The notes under the pieces: generated by a model
What the model saw: only the letters and a program-made list of their open reading frames with translations
Told to the model about the DNA's origin: nothing
Database searches by the model: none
Translations under genes and position numbers: made by a program
Assembly (NCBI RefSeq): GCF_035920365.1
Contig: NZ_CP109150.1
Location: forward strand, 6,324,001-6,388,000
Direction of reading: 5' to 3'
From: Micromonospora sp. NBC_01740
GTDB taxonomy: Bacteria > Actinomycetota > Actinomycetes > Mycobacteriales > Micromonosporaceae
DNA: 64,000 nt
Shown here: piece after piece, positions 47,718-55,848 of the stretch
Layout: each line of letters starts with the position of its first letter
How positions within the stretch are numbered: position 1 is the stretch's first letter

Positions 47718-48232
47718 GATGTCGGCACCCAGATCTGCGAGAAGAAGACGTACCCGTACCGGCGTCCCTCCTGCACGACCACGTCGGCGAGGGTGCCCTC
47801 CTCGGTCAGCCCGGCCGCCCGGGCCGCCTCGAGCCCGTCCTGGTCGTACTCGCCCACCAGGACGGAGATCCGGACCACCTCGCGCCGCCAGCGCAGCGCC
47901 CGCACCGCCTCGTCGTACGCCTGGCACCACCAGTTCAGCGGGGCGCCGGAACGCAGCCGCAGGTGCAGTTGGTAGTGGCAGCCGTGCTCGGCGCCAACCG
48001 CTTCGGTGGCGAACAGGCCCACCGGCTCACCGTCGGCGAGCAGCACCTCGGTCTCGGTGCCGAGCAGATCGAGCAGTTCCCACTCACCGCGGGTGTCCGG
48101 TTGGGCCGTGCGGAAGTAGAAGTCCGGCTCGGTGAACATCCCCAGCACCTGGTCGCGGTCCGCCTCTGCGAAGGCCCGGGCGGACCAGCGCGGTGTGCGT
48201 ACCCCGTCCAGCGGCGTCGCGGTCAACGTCAT
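47714..48232 (-). CDS. GNAT-like protein, 4 of 4
   Basis: A 172-residue protein (MTLTATPLDGVRTPRWSARA). It shows FAEADRDQVLGMFTEPDFYF, QLHLRLRSGAPLNWWCQAYD, RISVLVGEYDQDGLEAARAA and GLTEEGTLADVVVQEGRRY, a GNAT-type arrangement ending in the usual last strands. Its ATG overlaps the stop of the dehydrogenase gene (ATGA), keeping the chain of four-base overlaps. Donor and acceptor are unknown. Confidence 0.65.
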   Translation of the reverse strand: MTLTATPLDGVRTPRWSARAFAEADRDQVLGMFTEPDFYFRTAQPDTRGEWELLDLLGTETEVLLADGEPVGLFATEAVGAEHGCHYQLHLRLRSGAPLNWWCQAYDEAVRALRWRREVVRISVLVGEYDQDGLEAARAAGLTEEGTLADVVVQEGRRYGYVFFSQIWVPTS

Positions 48233-49359
48233 GACGTCGGCCTCCGGGTGGCGATGCCGTGCGTGATGTGCAGGCGCAGGATGTTGCTGGTGCCGTCCAT
48301 GAACTCGAAGGCGCGCACGTCACGGCACCACTTCTCGAGCAGCGGGTGCAGCAGCAGGGAGCCCGGGCCGAGCGCGTTCGCTGCCCAGCCGGTGACGTGG
48401 ACAGCCAGGTCGGTGGCGTGCAGCTTGGCGATCGACGGCGTCCGACGGTCGTCCGGCGAAAGGTCGACCTCGTTCGCGGCGTCGTAGAGCAGGGCCCGCG
48501 CCGCCGCCAGCCGGGCGGTGGTCAGCTCGTGCCCGGACCAGCCCGGCCGCTGTTCGCAGACGTAGTCGCGGGCGGCGAAGGCCACCCCGAGCGCCATCGC
48601 GGCGATCTGGATCCGCATCACGTTGAAGGTCCGGCTCGCGCCCCAGATCCCACGGCGGGACGCCGGCAGGTGGGCGCCGAGCAGCATCTCGCGCGGTACG
48701 TGCACCCCGTCGAAGGAAAGCTCGCTGATCCGCGCGCCACGCAGCCCGGTCATCTCCAGCGCGTGGCCGGCGAAGCCGGGGGTCGGGCAGCTCAGGATGG
48801 CCGCCCTGATCGACAGCGGGGAGCGGCCGGTCCGGGCGAACACCACCCCGGTCGCACCCCGGGAGCCGTTGCCGACGTACCGCTTGGCGCCGAAGAGGCG
48901 GTAGTCGCCGTCGGGGTCCGCGTCGAGGCGGGTCTCCATCGCGGTCGCGTCGCTGCCGCGGGCGTCCTCGGTCATCGCGAAGAAGGTCCAGGTCCGGCCG
49001 TCGGCGATGGACTCGTAGAAGAACTCCTGCTGGGCCTCGCTGCCGAGCGCGTCCACGGCGATGCCGGCGAGCGCCGGGCCGGTGTTGGCGGTCAGCAGGC
49101 CGGCGTCACCGCAGGCCAGCTCGAGGCTGGCCACCGCGCGGGACAGGCAGCTGTCGGTGTACTCGCCCTGCCAGCCGGACGGGTCCTGGAAGCGTTTGGG
49201 GGTGCTGGCCGCCCGGACCATCGCCAGCGCCGGCGAGTCCAGGTGCCCGGTCATGTCCTCCGGGTCGACGTCGACCGACAGGGCCCGCGAGCGCAGGTCC
49301 GTCGCCGCGTCCCGGCACTGGTCCCGTAGGGCGCGCAGTGGCGGATCCAGCTCGATCAT
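48229..49359 (-). CDS. Acyl-CoA dehydrogenase family flavoprotein
   Basis: A 376-residue protein with the acyl-CoA dehydrogenase fold: WTFFAMTEDARGSDATAMET around the flavin-binding TE-x-GSD segment, KRYVGNGSRGATGVVFARTG, ISELSFDGVHVPREMLLGAH and FEFMDGTSNILRLHITHGIA, where a DGTSNI turn stands in the usual position. The ATG at 49359 overlaps the preceding gene. It would form a double bond in, or otherwise oxidise, an acyl group. The carrier protein two genes upstream suggests a carrier-bound substrate. Confidence 0.85.
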   Translation of the reverse strand: MIELDPPLRALRDQCRDAATDLRSRALSVDVDPEDMTGHLDSPALAMVRAASTPKRFQDPSGWQGEYTDSCLSRAVASLELACGDAGLLTANTGPALAGIAVDALGSEAQQEFFYESIADGRTWTFFAMTEDARGSDATAMETRLDADPDGDYRLFGAKRYVGNGSRGATGVVFARTGRSPLSIRAAILSCPTPGFAGHALEMTGLRGARISELSFDGVHVPREMLLGAHLPASRRGIWGASRTFNVMRIQIAAMALGVAFAARDYVCEQRPGWSGHELTTARLAAARALLYDAANEVDLSPDDRRTPSIAKLHATDLAVHVTGWAANALGPGSLLLHPLLEKWCRDVRAFEFMDGTSNILRLHITHGIATRRPTS

Positions 49360-49964
49360 GAGACACCTTCCCGGGGAAGCCAGCAGTTCGCGGTCAGTTG
49401 GGCCACGTACGCGCCGCGGGTGGGGGTGCCGGCGACGTATCCGCTGGCGCCCAGCAGCTTGGCGGCCTCCCAGTCCAGGGTGGTCACCCGGTCGTGCACG
49501 TCGAGCACCGCGGCCGGGACCGTGCCGGAGACCCGCAAGGACCGGCGGGCCGCCTCGACGGCGGTCTGCACGTCCGCCAGTACGCCCAGCACCAGCTGTT
49601 TGCGGATGGTGGGCTCCCCGCCGACCGTCCGGCCGGAGAGGTACTCCACGGCCCACTCCAGCAACCGTCGGGTGACGCCCAGCCGGACCGCGCCCAGGTG
49701 CGCGCAGAACTGGGTGAGCTGCCCGTCGGCGGGGCCGGGGTGGCCGTCGGTGGTGGCGAAGCTGATGCCCTCCTGACCGGCCATCCGATGCCCGACCGTC
49801 GAGGCGGGCGTGGTCGCCCAACCGGCGGGCAGGGCGGCGGTGGGAACGGCGGCGACCCGGCCCGGCGGCGTGATGCCCGGCGCCTCGGCGAGCGCCACGG
49901 CCAGCCCGGCGGCCAGCCCGGCGGAGTACGCCGTCTGCTCGCACTCGTCGATCATGTCCCGCAT
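49356..49964 (-). CDS. Small acyl-CoA-dehydrogenase-like protein
   Basis: A 202-residue protein from the ATG at 49964, with AGGAGG upstream. LTQFCAHLGAVRLGVTRRLL, EWAVEYLSGRTVGGEPTIRK and DWEAAKLLGASGYVAGTPTR look like the C-terminal helical half of acyl-CoA dehydrogenases, while flavin-binding middle strands are missing. It probably forms a heteromer with the full-length protein encoded next. It lies between the carrier protein (28 bp upstream) and that dehydrogenase (four-base overlap). Confidence 0.65.
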   Translation of the reverse strand: MRDMIDECEQTAYSAGLAAGLAVALAEAPGITPPGRVAAVPTAALPAGWATTPASTVGHRMAGQEGISFATTDGHPGPADGQLTQFCAHLGAVRLGVTRRLLEWAVEYLSGRTVGGEPTIRKQLVLGVLADVQTAVEAARRSLRVSGTVPAAVLDVHDRVTTLDWEAAKLLGASGYVAGTPTRGAYVAQLTANCWLPREGVS

Positions 49965-49992
49965 GCGGTCCTCCTGTGCCTGCCGCGAACGG

Positions 49993-50259
49993 CTAACGGG
50001 CGACGTCCACCTGTTGCAGGCGGGTCTGGATGTAGTCGGCGAAGGAACCGACCGACTGGAACACCTCCGGCTCCAGCGATTCGGGATCGACGTCGAGCTG
50101 GAGGGTGTCCTCAAGGCTCATTATCAGCTCAATGAAACGAATCGAGTCGATTTCCAGGTCCTCAAGGATCTGCGTCTCGGCGGAGAGCTCGGGCAGTTCC
50201 CGGTTGAGCACCACCGACAGCGAGATCCGCAGGTGCTCGATAATCTCCGAACGTTCCAT
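49993..50259 (-). CDS. Acyl carrier protein
   Basis: An 88-residue carrier protein with the attachment site LEDLEIDSIRFIELIMSLED, Ser39, in the acidic helix context of polyketide or fatty-acid type carriers. It follows the Lys-repeat peptide by 95 bases and precedes two dehydrogenase-like genes and four GNAT-like genes, so it probably presents the acyl group these enzymes oxidise and transfer. No ligase to load it is encoded within this operon; the AMP ligase at 54259 or central metabolism may do so. Confidence 0.88.
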   Translation of the reverse strand: MERSEIIEHLRISLSVVLNRELPELSAETQILEDLEIDSIRFIELIMSLEDTLQLDVDPESLEPEVFQSVGSFADYIQTRLQQVDVAR

Positions 50260-50354
50260 TGACCCGATCCTTCCCTTGTGCGGATTGATGGTGCATGGCC
50301 GGCGAAGCCACCTCCAGGCAGCTCACCGACCATGCCACCGAACCCTCTTGAGAC

Positions 50355-50459
50355 TTAGAGGGAGCTCTTGGAAGCGGCCTTCGCGGCAGCCTTCGCAGCG
50401 GCCTTCGCGGCAGCCTTCGCGGCAGCCTTGGCAGCGGCCTTGGCAGCGATCTTCGCCAT
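50355..50459 (-). CDS. 34-residue lysine-repeat peptide, candidate precursor
   Basis: The ATG at 50459 is preceded by GAGGAG at an eight-base distance, and the frame ends with TAA at 50355. The product begins MAKI, continues as AAK and AAAK units, and ends ASKSSL. Lysines stand at residues 3, 7, 11, 15, 19, 23, 27 and 31, exactly every fourth position, and nearly all other residues are alanine. Ala codons vary between units, so the peptide, not a DNA repeat, seems to be conserved. It is too short for a histone-like protein and has no partner domain. It is the first gene of an operon with a carrier protein, acyl-CoA dehydrogenases, GNAT-like transferases and a protease. A substrate for multiple lysine acylation is my hypothesis; a nucleic-acid-binding peptide is the alternative. 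Confidence 0.72.
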   Translation of the reverse strand: MAKIAAKAAAKAAAKAAAKAAAKAAAKAASKSSL

Positions 50460-50523
50460 GGTAATCACTCCTCTTCCGGGTTTTGCTGAACCAGTTTCCC
50501 GAGCCTGTTGGATCGGTACGCAG

Positions 50524-50553
50524 AGATTTGCCGACCAGGCCACCCGGTGTCAA
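50524..50553 (-). promoter_or_regulatory. Likely promoter of the Lys-repeat peptide operon
   Basis: On the minus strand a consensus -35 TTGACA (50548-50553) is followed after 18 bases by AAATCT (50524-50529), a weak -10. A leader of about 58 bases would precede the peptide ATG. Confidence 0.4.
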
Positions 50554-50630
50554 TAGCGTCGGGAGAACTGCCCGGTGCCGGCCGATGGCAGCTCTTTGCC
50601 GTCAATTATTGTCACCGGCACTGACTAGCC

Positions 50631-50640
50631 GAAACGTTTC
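50631..50640. promoter_or_regulatory. Palindrome in the divergent promoter
   Basis: GAAACGTTTC is a perfect 10-bp palindrome between the peptide operon and the condensation-domain gene. It could bind the LuxR-type regulator or another factor; no second copy was noticed. Confidence 0.3.
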
Positions 50641-50691
50641 CGGCGGCCCGATCATATGGGCGGACGAACGCGGGAAGAGGAGTCAGTTTCT

Positions 50692-52563
50692 GTGGAGAAG
50701 AGCGCGAATCTCTGCTGGGGCCAGCGCTACCACTGGCTCCGGTACCAGCACGTACCCGCCGGGGCCCGGCACGACGCACACATCGTCGCCAACTGCCCCC
50801 TGCCGGAGGGCATCTCGGTCGCCGATCTGCGCGCCGCGATCAACCACCTGGTCCGCCGGCACGAGGCGCTGCGTACCGTCATCCTCGCCGATCCGGCCGG
50901 TTGGCCGCAGCAGCGGGTCCAACCGCCCGCGCCACTGCCGGTACGGCTGGTGTCGACCGAGTCGGACGGCACCCCGGCCCCGGCCGCGGTGGTCGCGGAG
51001 CTGACCGTCGCCGACTTTGACCTGACCCGGGACTGGCCGATCCGGGCCTGCGTGGTCACCACCGGTGGCCGGCCCCGGCGCCTCGTGGTGGTGCTCAACC
51101 ACATCGCCTTCGACGACTGGAGCCTGAACACCTTCCGTCGCGAGTTCGAGGCGATGCTCGCCGCGATCACCGCCCGCCGCCGGGCGGTGTTGCCGCCGGT
51201 GGCGCACCAGCCGGTGGACCTCGCCCGGCAGGAGTCGAACCGCGACGCCGCAGCGAACGCCGCCGAGCTGGCGCACTGGCGCCGGGAGATCGAGCGGCTC
51301 CCGGCGGACGTCTTCGCCTCCCGGCGGTCCACCGCCGCCGGGCCGGGCACCGCGTTCAGCGCGTCGATCACCTCACCGGGGCTGCTGACGGCGAGCCGGG
51401 AGATCGCGGCACGGCACGGCTGCTGGCCGTCGGCCGTCCACCTGGCCTGCTACGCGATACTCACCGCCGGCTACACCGGCGAGGCGTCGGTCCCGTTCAG
51501 CTGGCTCACCAGCCACCGTGAGGCCAGCCAGCACATGTCCGTGATGACGTGCATGTTCTCCCCGACGGTGGTTTCCGTGCAGCTGGCCGACGATCCGCCG
51601 TTCAGCGAGTTGCTGCGCCGCACGGCGGACCGGGTGGAGCAGGCGCAGCGGCACGCCTACGTGCCGTACGACGAGATCGCCGAGCTGATCGCGGCCGAGA
51701 GCTTCCGTCGCGGCCAGCCGGTGCGGATCGCCTCGGAGGTGAACTTCCTGAGTTACGCCCCGCGCTCCTGCGGGGCTCGCCGGGACCGGTTCGCCTGGAA
51801 CACCCCGCCGGCGGCCTGGGCGCAGGCCGGTTCGGACAGCTACCTCGGAATCTACGAGTGGCGCGACGGGGTGACGGTGGCCCTGCACGCCCAGTCGGCG
51901 GTGCTGCCCGCCGAGGCGGTGGAGCGGTTCCTGCGCGGTCATGTCCGGCTGATCGAGGCGCACCGCGACCCCTCGGTGGACCTGCGGGTCAGCGAGGCAG
52001 CCCGGGAGCTGGGATTCGCCCCGCCGGCCCGCCGCGAACTGGTCCGGGTCGGGTCGGACGCGGTGTGCGTCGAGGCGACCCGGGCCGCGCTGCGCTCGCA
52101 TCCCGCGGTGGTCGACGCGCGGGTGCAGGTGCGCACGGGCGAGCTGGTCGCCCGGGTACGGACCCGGGCTCCGCTCACTCCGGCCGAGCTGCGCACGCAT
52201 GTCCTCGGCACGATGTACGACCGGCCGGCGGTGCGTTGCCCGGACCGGTTGGAGCTCGTCGACGCCGGGGACGGGGACGTCGACACCGACGCGCACGCCG
52301 ACCTCGATCGCCCGGCGACGGCGGCCGGCGGCCGGTCGCCCGGGCCCGCCGAGGAGCTGCTCACCGAGGTAGTCGCCCTGGTCAACGAGCTGGCCGCCGT
52401 GGACGGCTCGGACAGCTACACGGCCGCCGGCGGCCGGGCTCTGCGGGTGCCCCGCACCCTGTCCGCGCTGCGCGAGCGGGGCTGGGTCGGGATCTCGCCG
52501 GATCAGCTGGCCAGCGCCCGGCCGTTGCGGGCGCTGGCAGCCCGGCTGACCCGGGTGGGCTGA
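50692..52563 (+). CDS. Condensation-domain protein with relic A and carrier parts
   Basis: A 623-residue protein from the GTG at 50692 (GAGGAG nine bases upstream; an ATG at 50656 would add 12 residues). Residues about 1-440 form a condensation domain: QRYHWLRYQHVPAGARHDAH, LRAAINHLVRRHEALRTVI and the active-site motif VLNHIAFDDWS, where the first His of HHxxxDG is Asn but the catalytic second His and the Asp remain. The stretch near 470-540 resembles the small C-terminal subdomain of adenylation enzymes (RSHPAVVDARV). The last 70 residues resemble a carrier protein whose GGHSL reads GGRAL, so no phosphopantetheine can be attached. It may catalyse amide or ester formation between carrier-bound groups. 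It is divergent from the peptide operon. Confidence 0.82.
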   Translation: MEKSANLCWGQRYHWLRYQHVPAGARHDAHIVANCPLPEGISVADLRAAINHLVRRHEALRTVILADPAGWPQQRVQPPAPLPVRLVSTESDGTPAPAAVVAELTVADFDLTRDWPIRACVVTTGGRPRRLVVVLNHIAFDDWSLNTFRREFEAMLAAITARRRAVLPPVAHQPVDLARQESNRDAAANAAELAHWRREIERLPADVFASRRSTAAGPGTAFSASITSPGLLTASREIAARHGCWPSAVHLACYAILTAGYTGEASVPFSWLTSHREASQHMSVMTCMFSPTVVSVQLADDPPFSELLRRTADRVEQAQRHAYVPYDEIAELIAAESFRRGQPVRIASEVNFLSYAPRSCGARRDRFAWNTPPAAWAQAGSDSYLGIYEWRDGVTVALHAQSAVLPAEAVERFLRGHVRLIEAHRDPSVDLRVSEAARELGFAPPARRELVRVGSDAVCVEATRAALRSHPAVVDARVQVRTGELVARVRTRAPLTPAELRTHVLGTMYDRPAVRCPDRLELVDAGDGDVDTDAHADLDRPATAAGGRSPGPAEELLTEVVALVNELAAVDGSDSYTAAGGRALRVPRTLSALRERGWVGISPDQLASARPLRALAARLTRVG

Positions 52564-52591
52564 GCCGGTCCCCGCGCCGGCCCGGCGGGCA

Positions 52592-53671
52592 TCAGGTGCC
52601 GAGCGGGGACCCGGTGGCGAAGCGGGTGGCCACCTGCACGCCGGCCTGGAAGCGGCTGACCGAGCCGAGACTGCGCAGCAGCGCGGCGATGTGTCGGCGG
52701 CAGGTGCGCACCGACATCCCGAGCCGACGGGCCACCGCCTCGTCGGTGAGGCCCTGGGCCATCAGCAGCGCGATCGAGCGTTGCAGGTCGTCGGCGACCT
52801 CGTCGGCGTAGCCGGTCTCGTCCGCGGCCAGCGGTGCCGCGCCCTCCCAGAGCTGGTCGAACATCTCGATGAGGTACCGCACCACGTTCTCGTCGCGGAC
52901 CCGGTGCCCCGTGGGCAGTAGTCCGTCGGCGGACGTCCCGAACACCACCGCGAGCGAGCGGTCGAAGACCACCGAGGCCTGCGGGACCTGGCTGATGGTC
53001 CGGATCGCCGCGCCGCCGTCGATCAACCGCCGGGACTTGGCCCGGGAGGCGAAACCGGCCCGGCTGCGGTGCGGCGAGATGATTCGGACGGAGACGCCCC
53101 GGTCGAGCACGCCGTGACAGGCCTCGAGGAGCCGGTCGAGCACCTCGTCGTCGTCGTGGCTCGGCCGCAGCACGACGAGTTCGTCGCGGCACACGTCAGC
53201 GGCCTGCTTGAGCAGTCCGCGCAGCTCCGCCACGCCTTCGAGCCGGTCGATCGAGCCGCCGGGCACCACGGCGGAGTCCCTTGCGCCGGCGATCGAGTCG
53301 ATCCGCTCGCGCAGCTGGTCGGCCAGCTCCCGCTGCTGGTAGATCGCGCGTTCGATCGGTGAGACCAGCAGGGTGGCGGCATACTGCGGGTCGACCGGGA
53401 CCAACCGGCCGCCGACCGCGCCGTCGGTACGTAACAGGCGCAGCTCGACGAGCTGCATGATCGTCGAGACCACTTCGTGTCCGGTCCGGCCGAGTTCCAC
53501 CGCCACCCGGTCGAACCCGGACGGCGCGATCGCGCCGTGTCGCACTATATAGTGGTATACTTCGATGCATTGCGCGTTCACGCGATCCTGGGCGTCGATG
53601 CCGTCGTCCTCGACGAGGCGTCCGCCGAAGCTGGGCGTCCAACTGATCCGCGACAGAGCGTCTGTCGACAT
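52592..53671 (-). CDS. LuxR-type transcriptional regulator with TrmB-like N-terminus
   Basis: A 359-residue regulator from the ATG at 53671, with GGGAGG upstream. The C-terminus is a LuxR-type helix-turn-helix, LMAQGLTDEAVARRLGMSVR, TCRRHIAALLRSLG. The N-terminus includes a winged-helix-like region (RTGHEVVSTIMQLVELRLL). The middle reads like a phospholipase-D-type or TrmB effector domain (LVVLRPSHDDDEVLDRLLEA). Codon 80 is TTA (53432-53434), which implies dependence on the rare leucyl tRNA BldA and links it to development. It lies between the condensation gene and the polyketide cluster and may control either. Confidence 0.87.
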   Translation of the reverse strand: MSTDALSRISWTPSFGGRLVEDDGIDAQDRVNAQCIEVYHYIVRHGAIAPSGFDRVAVELGRTGHEVVSTIMQLVELRLLRTDGAVGGRLVPVDPQYAATLLVSPIERAIYQQRELADQLRERIDSIAGARDSAVVPGGSIDRLEGVAELRGLLKQAADVCRDELVVLRPSHDDDEVLDRLLEACHGVLDRGVSVRIISPHRSRAGFASRAKSRRLIDGGAAIRTISQVPQASVVFDRSLAVVFGTSADGLLPTGHRVRDENVVRYLIEMFDQLWEGAAPLAADETGYADEVADDLQRSIALLMAQGLTDEAVARRLGMSVRTCRRHIAALLRSLGSVSRFQAGVQVATRFATGSPLGT

Positions 53672-53996
53672 CCGCTGCCTCCCGGTCATGTTTCCCGAGT
53701 TCCGCTGGCGGTTCACCGCCGCGGGCTCCACGGTGACAGCAGCGGCAATCACGCCAACCTCACTCGCGCACCGCGCCACCCGGCCGTGCGGCACCGTCGC
53801 TCTCATCCCGCTATCACCGGCACCACCGGGGCGACCGGACGACCCACGACGACAGCCGGACCAAGAGCCGGACGATGGCAGGTTGAGAGAGCGCCGTGAT
53901 GAGGTTCCTCCGTCGGCGGGCCAGGCCCGCCATCCGGTCCAGGCAGGTGGCCGGCCGACGCGTCGCGACGACGCTTAGCGATCGAGAGGGACCACG

Positions 53997-54266
53997 GTGA
54001 CGAACGCGGACATGCCTCGCTCATTCCAGGAGACGCTGCTCCCCCACCTTCCGTACGCCGAGGGCGGCGAGCTGGCCCCGACCGACGACCTCACGGCCCT
54101 CGGCCTCGACTCGATGGGCGTGGTGCAGCTGCTGGCCGACCTGGAAGACCGGTACGGCCTGGAGATGCCCGACGAGCGGCTGACCGAGGAGACGTTCGCG
54201 ACGGTCGGGTCGCTGTGGGCGACGGTCGCCGAGTTCGTCACCGTCGAGACGGTCACCGGTGAGTGA
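53997..54266 (+). CDS. Acyl carrier protein of the amino-acyl starter trio (VinL-like)
   Basis: An 89-residue carrier from the GTG at 53997, with GAGAGGG upstream. The attachment site is TALGLDSMGVVQLLADLEDR, Ser39. It overlaps the ligase gene by eight bases. In vicenistatin-type clusters a stand-alone carrier of this kind receives a beta-amino acid precursor from a dedicated ligase and holds it during decarboxylation. The same three-gene set is also found in exosortase-associated loci, so the assignment rests on context with the polyketide genes. Confidence 0.87.
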   Translation: MTNADMPRSFQETLLPHLPYAEGGELAPTDDLTALGLDSMGVVQLLADLEDRYGLEMPDERLTEETFATVGSLWATVAEFVTVETVTGE

Positions 54267-55848
54267 GCTGGTCACCGCCGCTCCCGGCACTCCACTGGTC
54301 CGCGTCGACCAGCTGACCCGGTACGGCGCGGCGGACCGGCCCGCAGTCACCTTCAGGTCGGAGACGATCGACTACCGCGAGCTGACCGACCGGGTCGCCC
54401 GGCTCGCCCGCGGACTGCACGAGCTGGGAGTACGCCGCGGTGACCGGATCGCCGTGTACGCCGAGAAGCGGATCGAGACCGTCGTCGCGATGCTGGCGAT
54501 CTCGGCGGCCGGCGCGGTGTTCGTCCCGGTCAACCCGCTGTTCAAGGCGCGGCACCTGGCACACGTCACGGCCGATTGCACGGCCCGCGTGGTGATCACG
54601 ACGGCCGAGCGGTTCGAGACCGTACGCGCCGCGCTGAGCGAGAGCACCTCGGTCACCGACATCGTGCTCGTCGGCGCCGACGCCGTCACCGGGCCCGCCG
54701 GGCGCTGGCGGATCACCGACTGGCAGCGGCTGGCCGCGACCGCCGCCGACCGGGTACCGGACGGCGCGGTGGTGATCGACACCGACATCGCGGCCATCTT
54801 CTACACCTCGGGCAGCACCGGCGGCCCGAAGGGAGTGGTGCTGTCGCACCGTAACGTGCTGGCCGGCGCGGCGAGCGTCGCCGGCTACCTCGGGCACACC
54901 GCCGACGACACGGTACTGGCGGTACTGCCGCTCAGCTTCGACGCCGGCTTCAGCCAGCTGACCACCTCGTTCATCGCCGGCGCGCACGTGGTGCTGACCA
55001 ACTACCTGGTACCGCGGGACGTGGTGCGGCTCTGCGCCCGGCACCGGGTGACCGCGCTGACCTGCGTACCTCCGCTGTGGATGCAGCTGGCGGCGCTGGA
55101 CTGGCCGGCGGAGGCCGGTGCCGGGCTGCGCTACTTCGCCAACACCGGTGGCCGGATGCCGCTGGCCACCCTGACCCGGCTGCGCGCGCTGCTGCCGAAC
55201 GCGCGGCCCTACCTGATGTACGGGCTGACCGAGGCCTTCCGCTCCACCTACCTCGACCCCGACGAGGTGGACCGTCGACCGGACTCGATCGGCAAGGCGA
55301 TCGGCAACGCCGAGATCCTGGTGGTGCGGCCGGACGGCACGAACTGCGCGCCGGGCGAACACGGTGAGCTGGTGCACCGGGGCGCCCTGGTGGCCCAGGG
55401 TTACTGGAACGACCCGGCACGCACCGCGCTGCGGTTCCGGCCGGCCCCCGGCGCCGATCCGGCGACCCGTCCGGAGATCGCGGTCTGGTCCGGTGACACC
55501 GTCTACCACGACGCCGAGGGCTTCCTGTACTTCGTCGGGCGTACCGACGACATGATCAAGACCTCCGGCTACCGGGTCAGCCCCACCGAGATCGAAGAGG
55601 CCGCCTACGCGACCGGGCTGGTGAGCGAGGCGGTGGCGCTGGGCGTCGGCGACGAGCGGCTCGGGCACGAGGTGGTGCTGGTCGTCGGCGGCGACTGCGA
55701 CACCGAGGTGCTGCGCAAGTCGCTGGCGCACGACCTGCCGACGTACATGTTGCCGCAGCGGACCGTCGTACTGCCGCAGCTGCCCCGCTCGGTCAACGGG
55801 AAGTTCGACCGGGTCGAGCTGCGCCGACTGGTGGAGGCCGGCTCGTGA
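54259..55848 (+). CDS. AMP-forming acyl-ACP ligase (VinN / exosortase-A-associated type)
   Basis: A 529-residue adenylating enzyme. It has FYTSGSTGGPKGVVLSHRN (about 180), LPLSFDAGFSQL, MYGLTEAFRSTYL, GDTVYHDAEGFLYFVGRTDD and the terminal SVNGKFDRVELR with the catalytic Lys. It probably activates an amino acid and transfers it to the carrier encoded just before. Its start overlaps the carrier gene and its end overlaps the decarboxylase gene (ATGA-like, four bases), so the three are made together. 3-Methylaspartate, aspartate, glutamate or a basic amino acid are all conceivable substrates. Confidence 0.87.
   Translation: MSELVTAAPGTPLVRVDQLTRYGAADRPAVTFRSETIDYRELTDRVARLARGLHELGVRRGDRIAVYAEKRIETVVAMLAISAAGAVFVPVNPLFKARHLAHVTADCTARVVITTAERFETVRAALSESTSVTDIVLVGADAVTGPAGRWRITDWQRLAATAADRVPDGAVVIDTDIAAIFYTSGSTGGPKGVVLSHRNVLAGAASVAGYLGHTADDTVLAVLPLSFDAGFSQLTTSFIAGAHVVLTNYLVPRDVVRLCARHRVTALTCVPPLWMQLAALDWPAEAGAGLRYFANTGGRMPLATLTRLRALLPNARPYLMYGLTEAFRSTYLDPDEVDRRPDSIGKAIGNAEILVVRPDGTNCAPGEHGELVHRGALVAQGYWNDPARTALRFRPAPGADPATRPEIAVWSGDTVYHDAEGFLYFVGRTDDMIKTSGYRVSPTEIEEAAYATGLVSEAVALGVGDERLGHEVVLVVGGDCDTEVLRKSLAHDLPTYMLPQRTVVLPQLPRSVNGKFDRVELRRLVEAGS

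Noticed and set aside
50368..50556. Ala-Phe-rich plus-strand frame opposite the Lys-repeat peptide
   Set aside because: It has no ribosome-binding site and is simply the complement of the repeat; the minus-strand frame has a strong ribosome-binding site.
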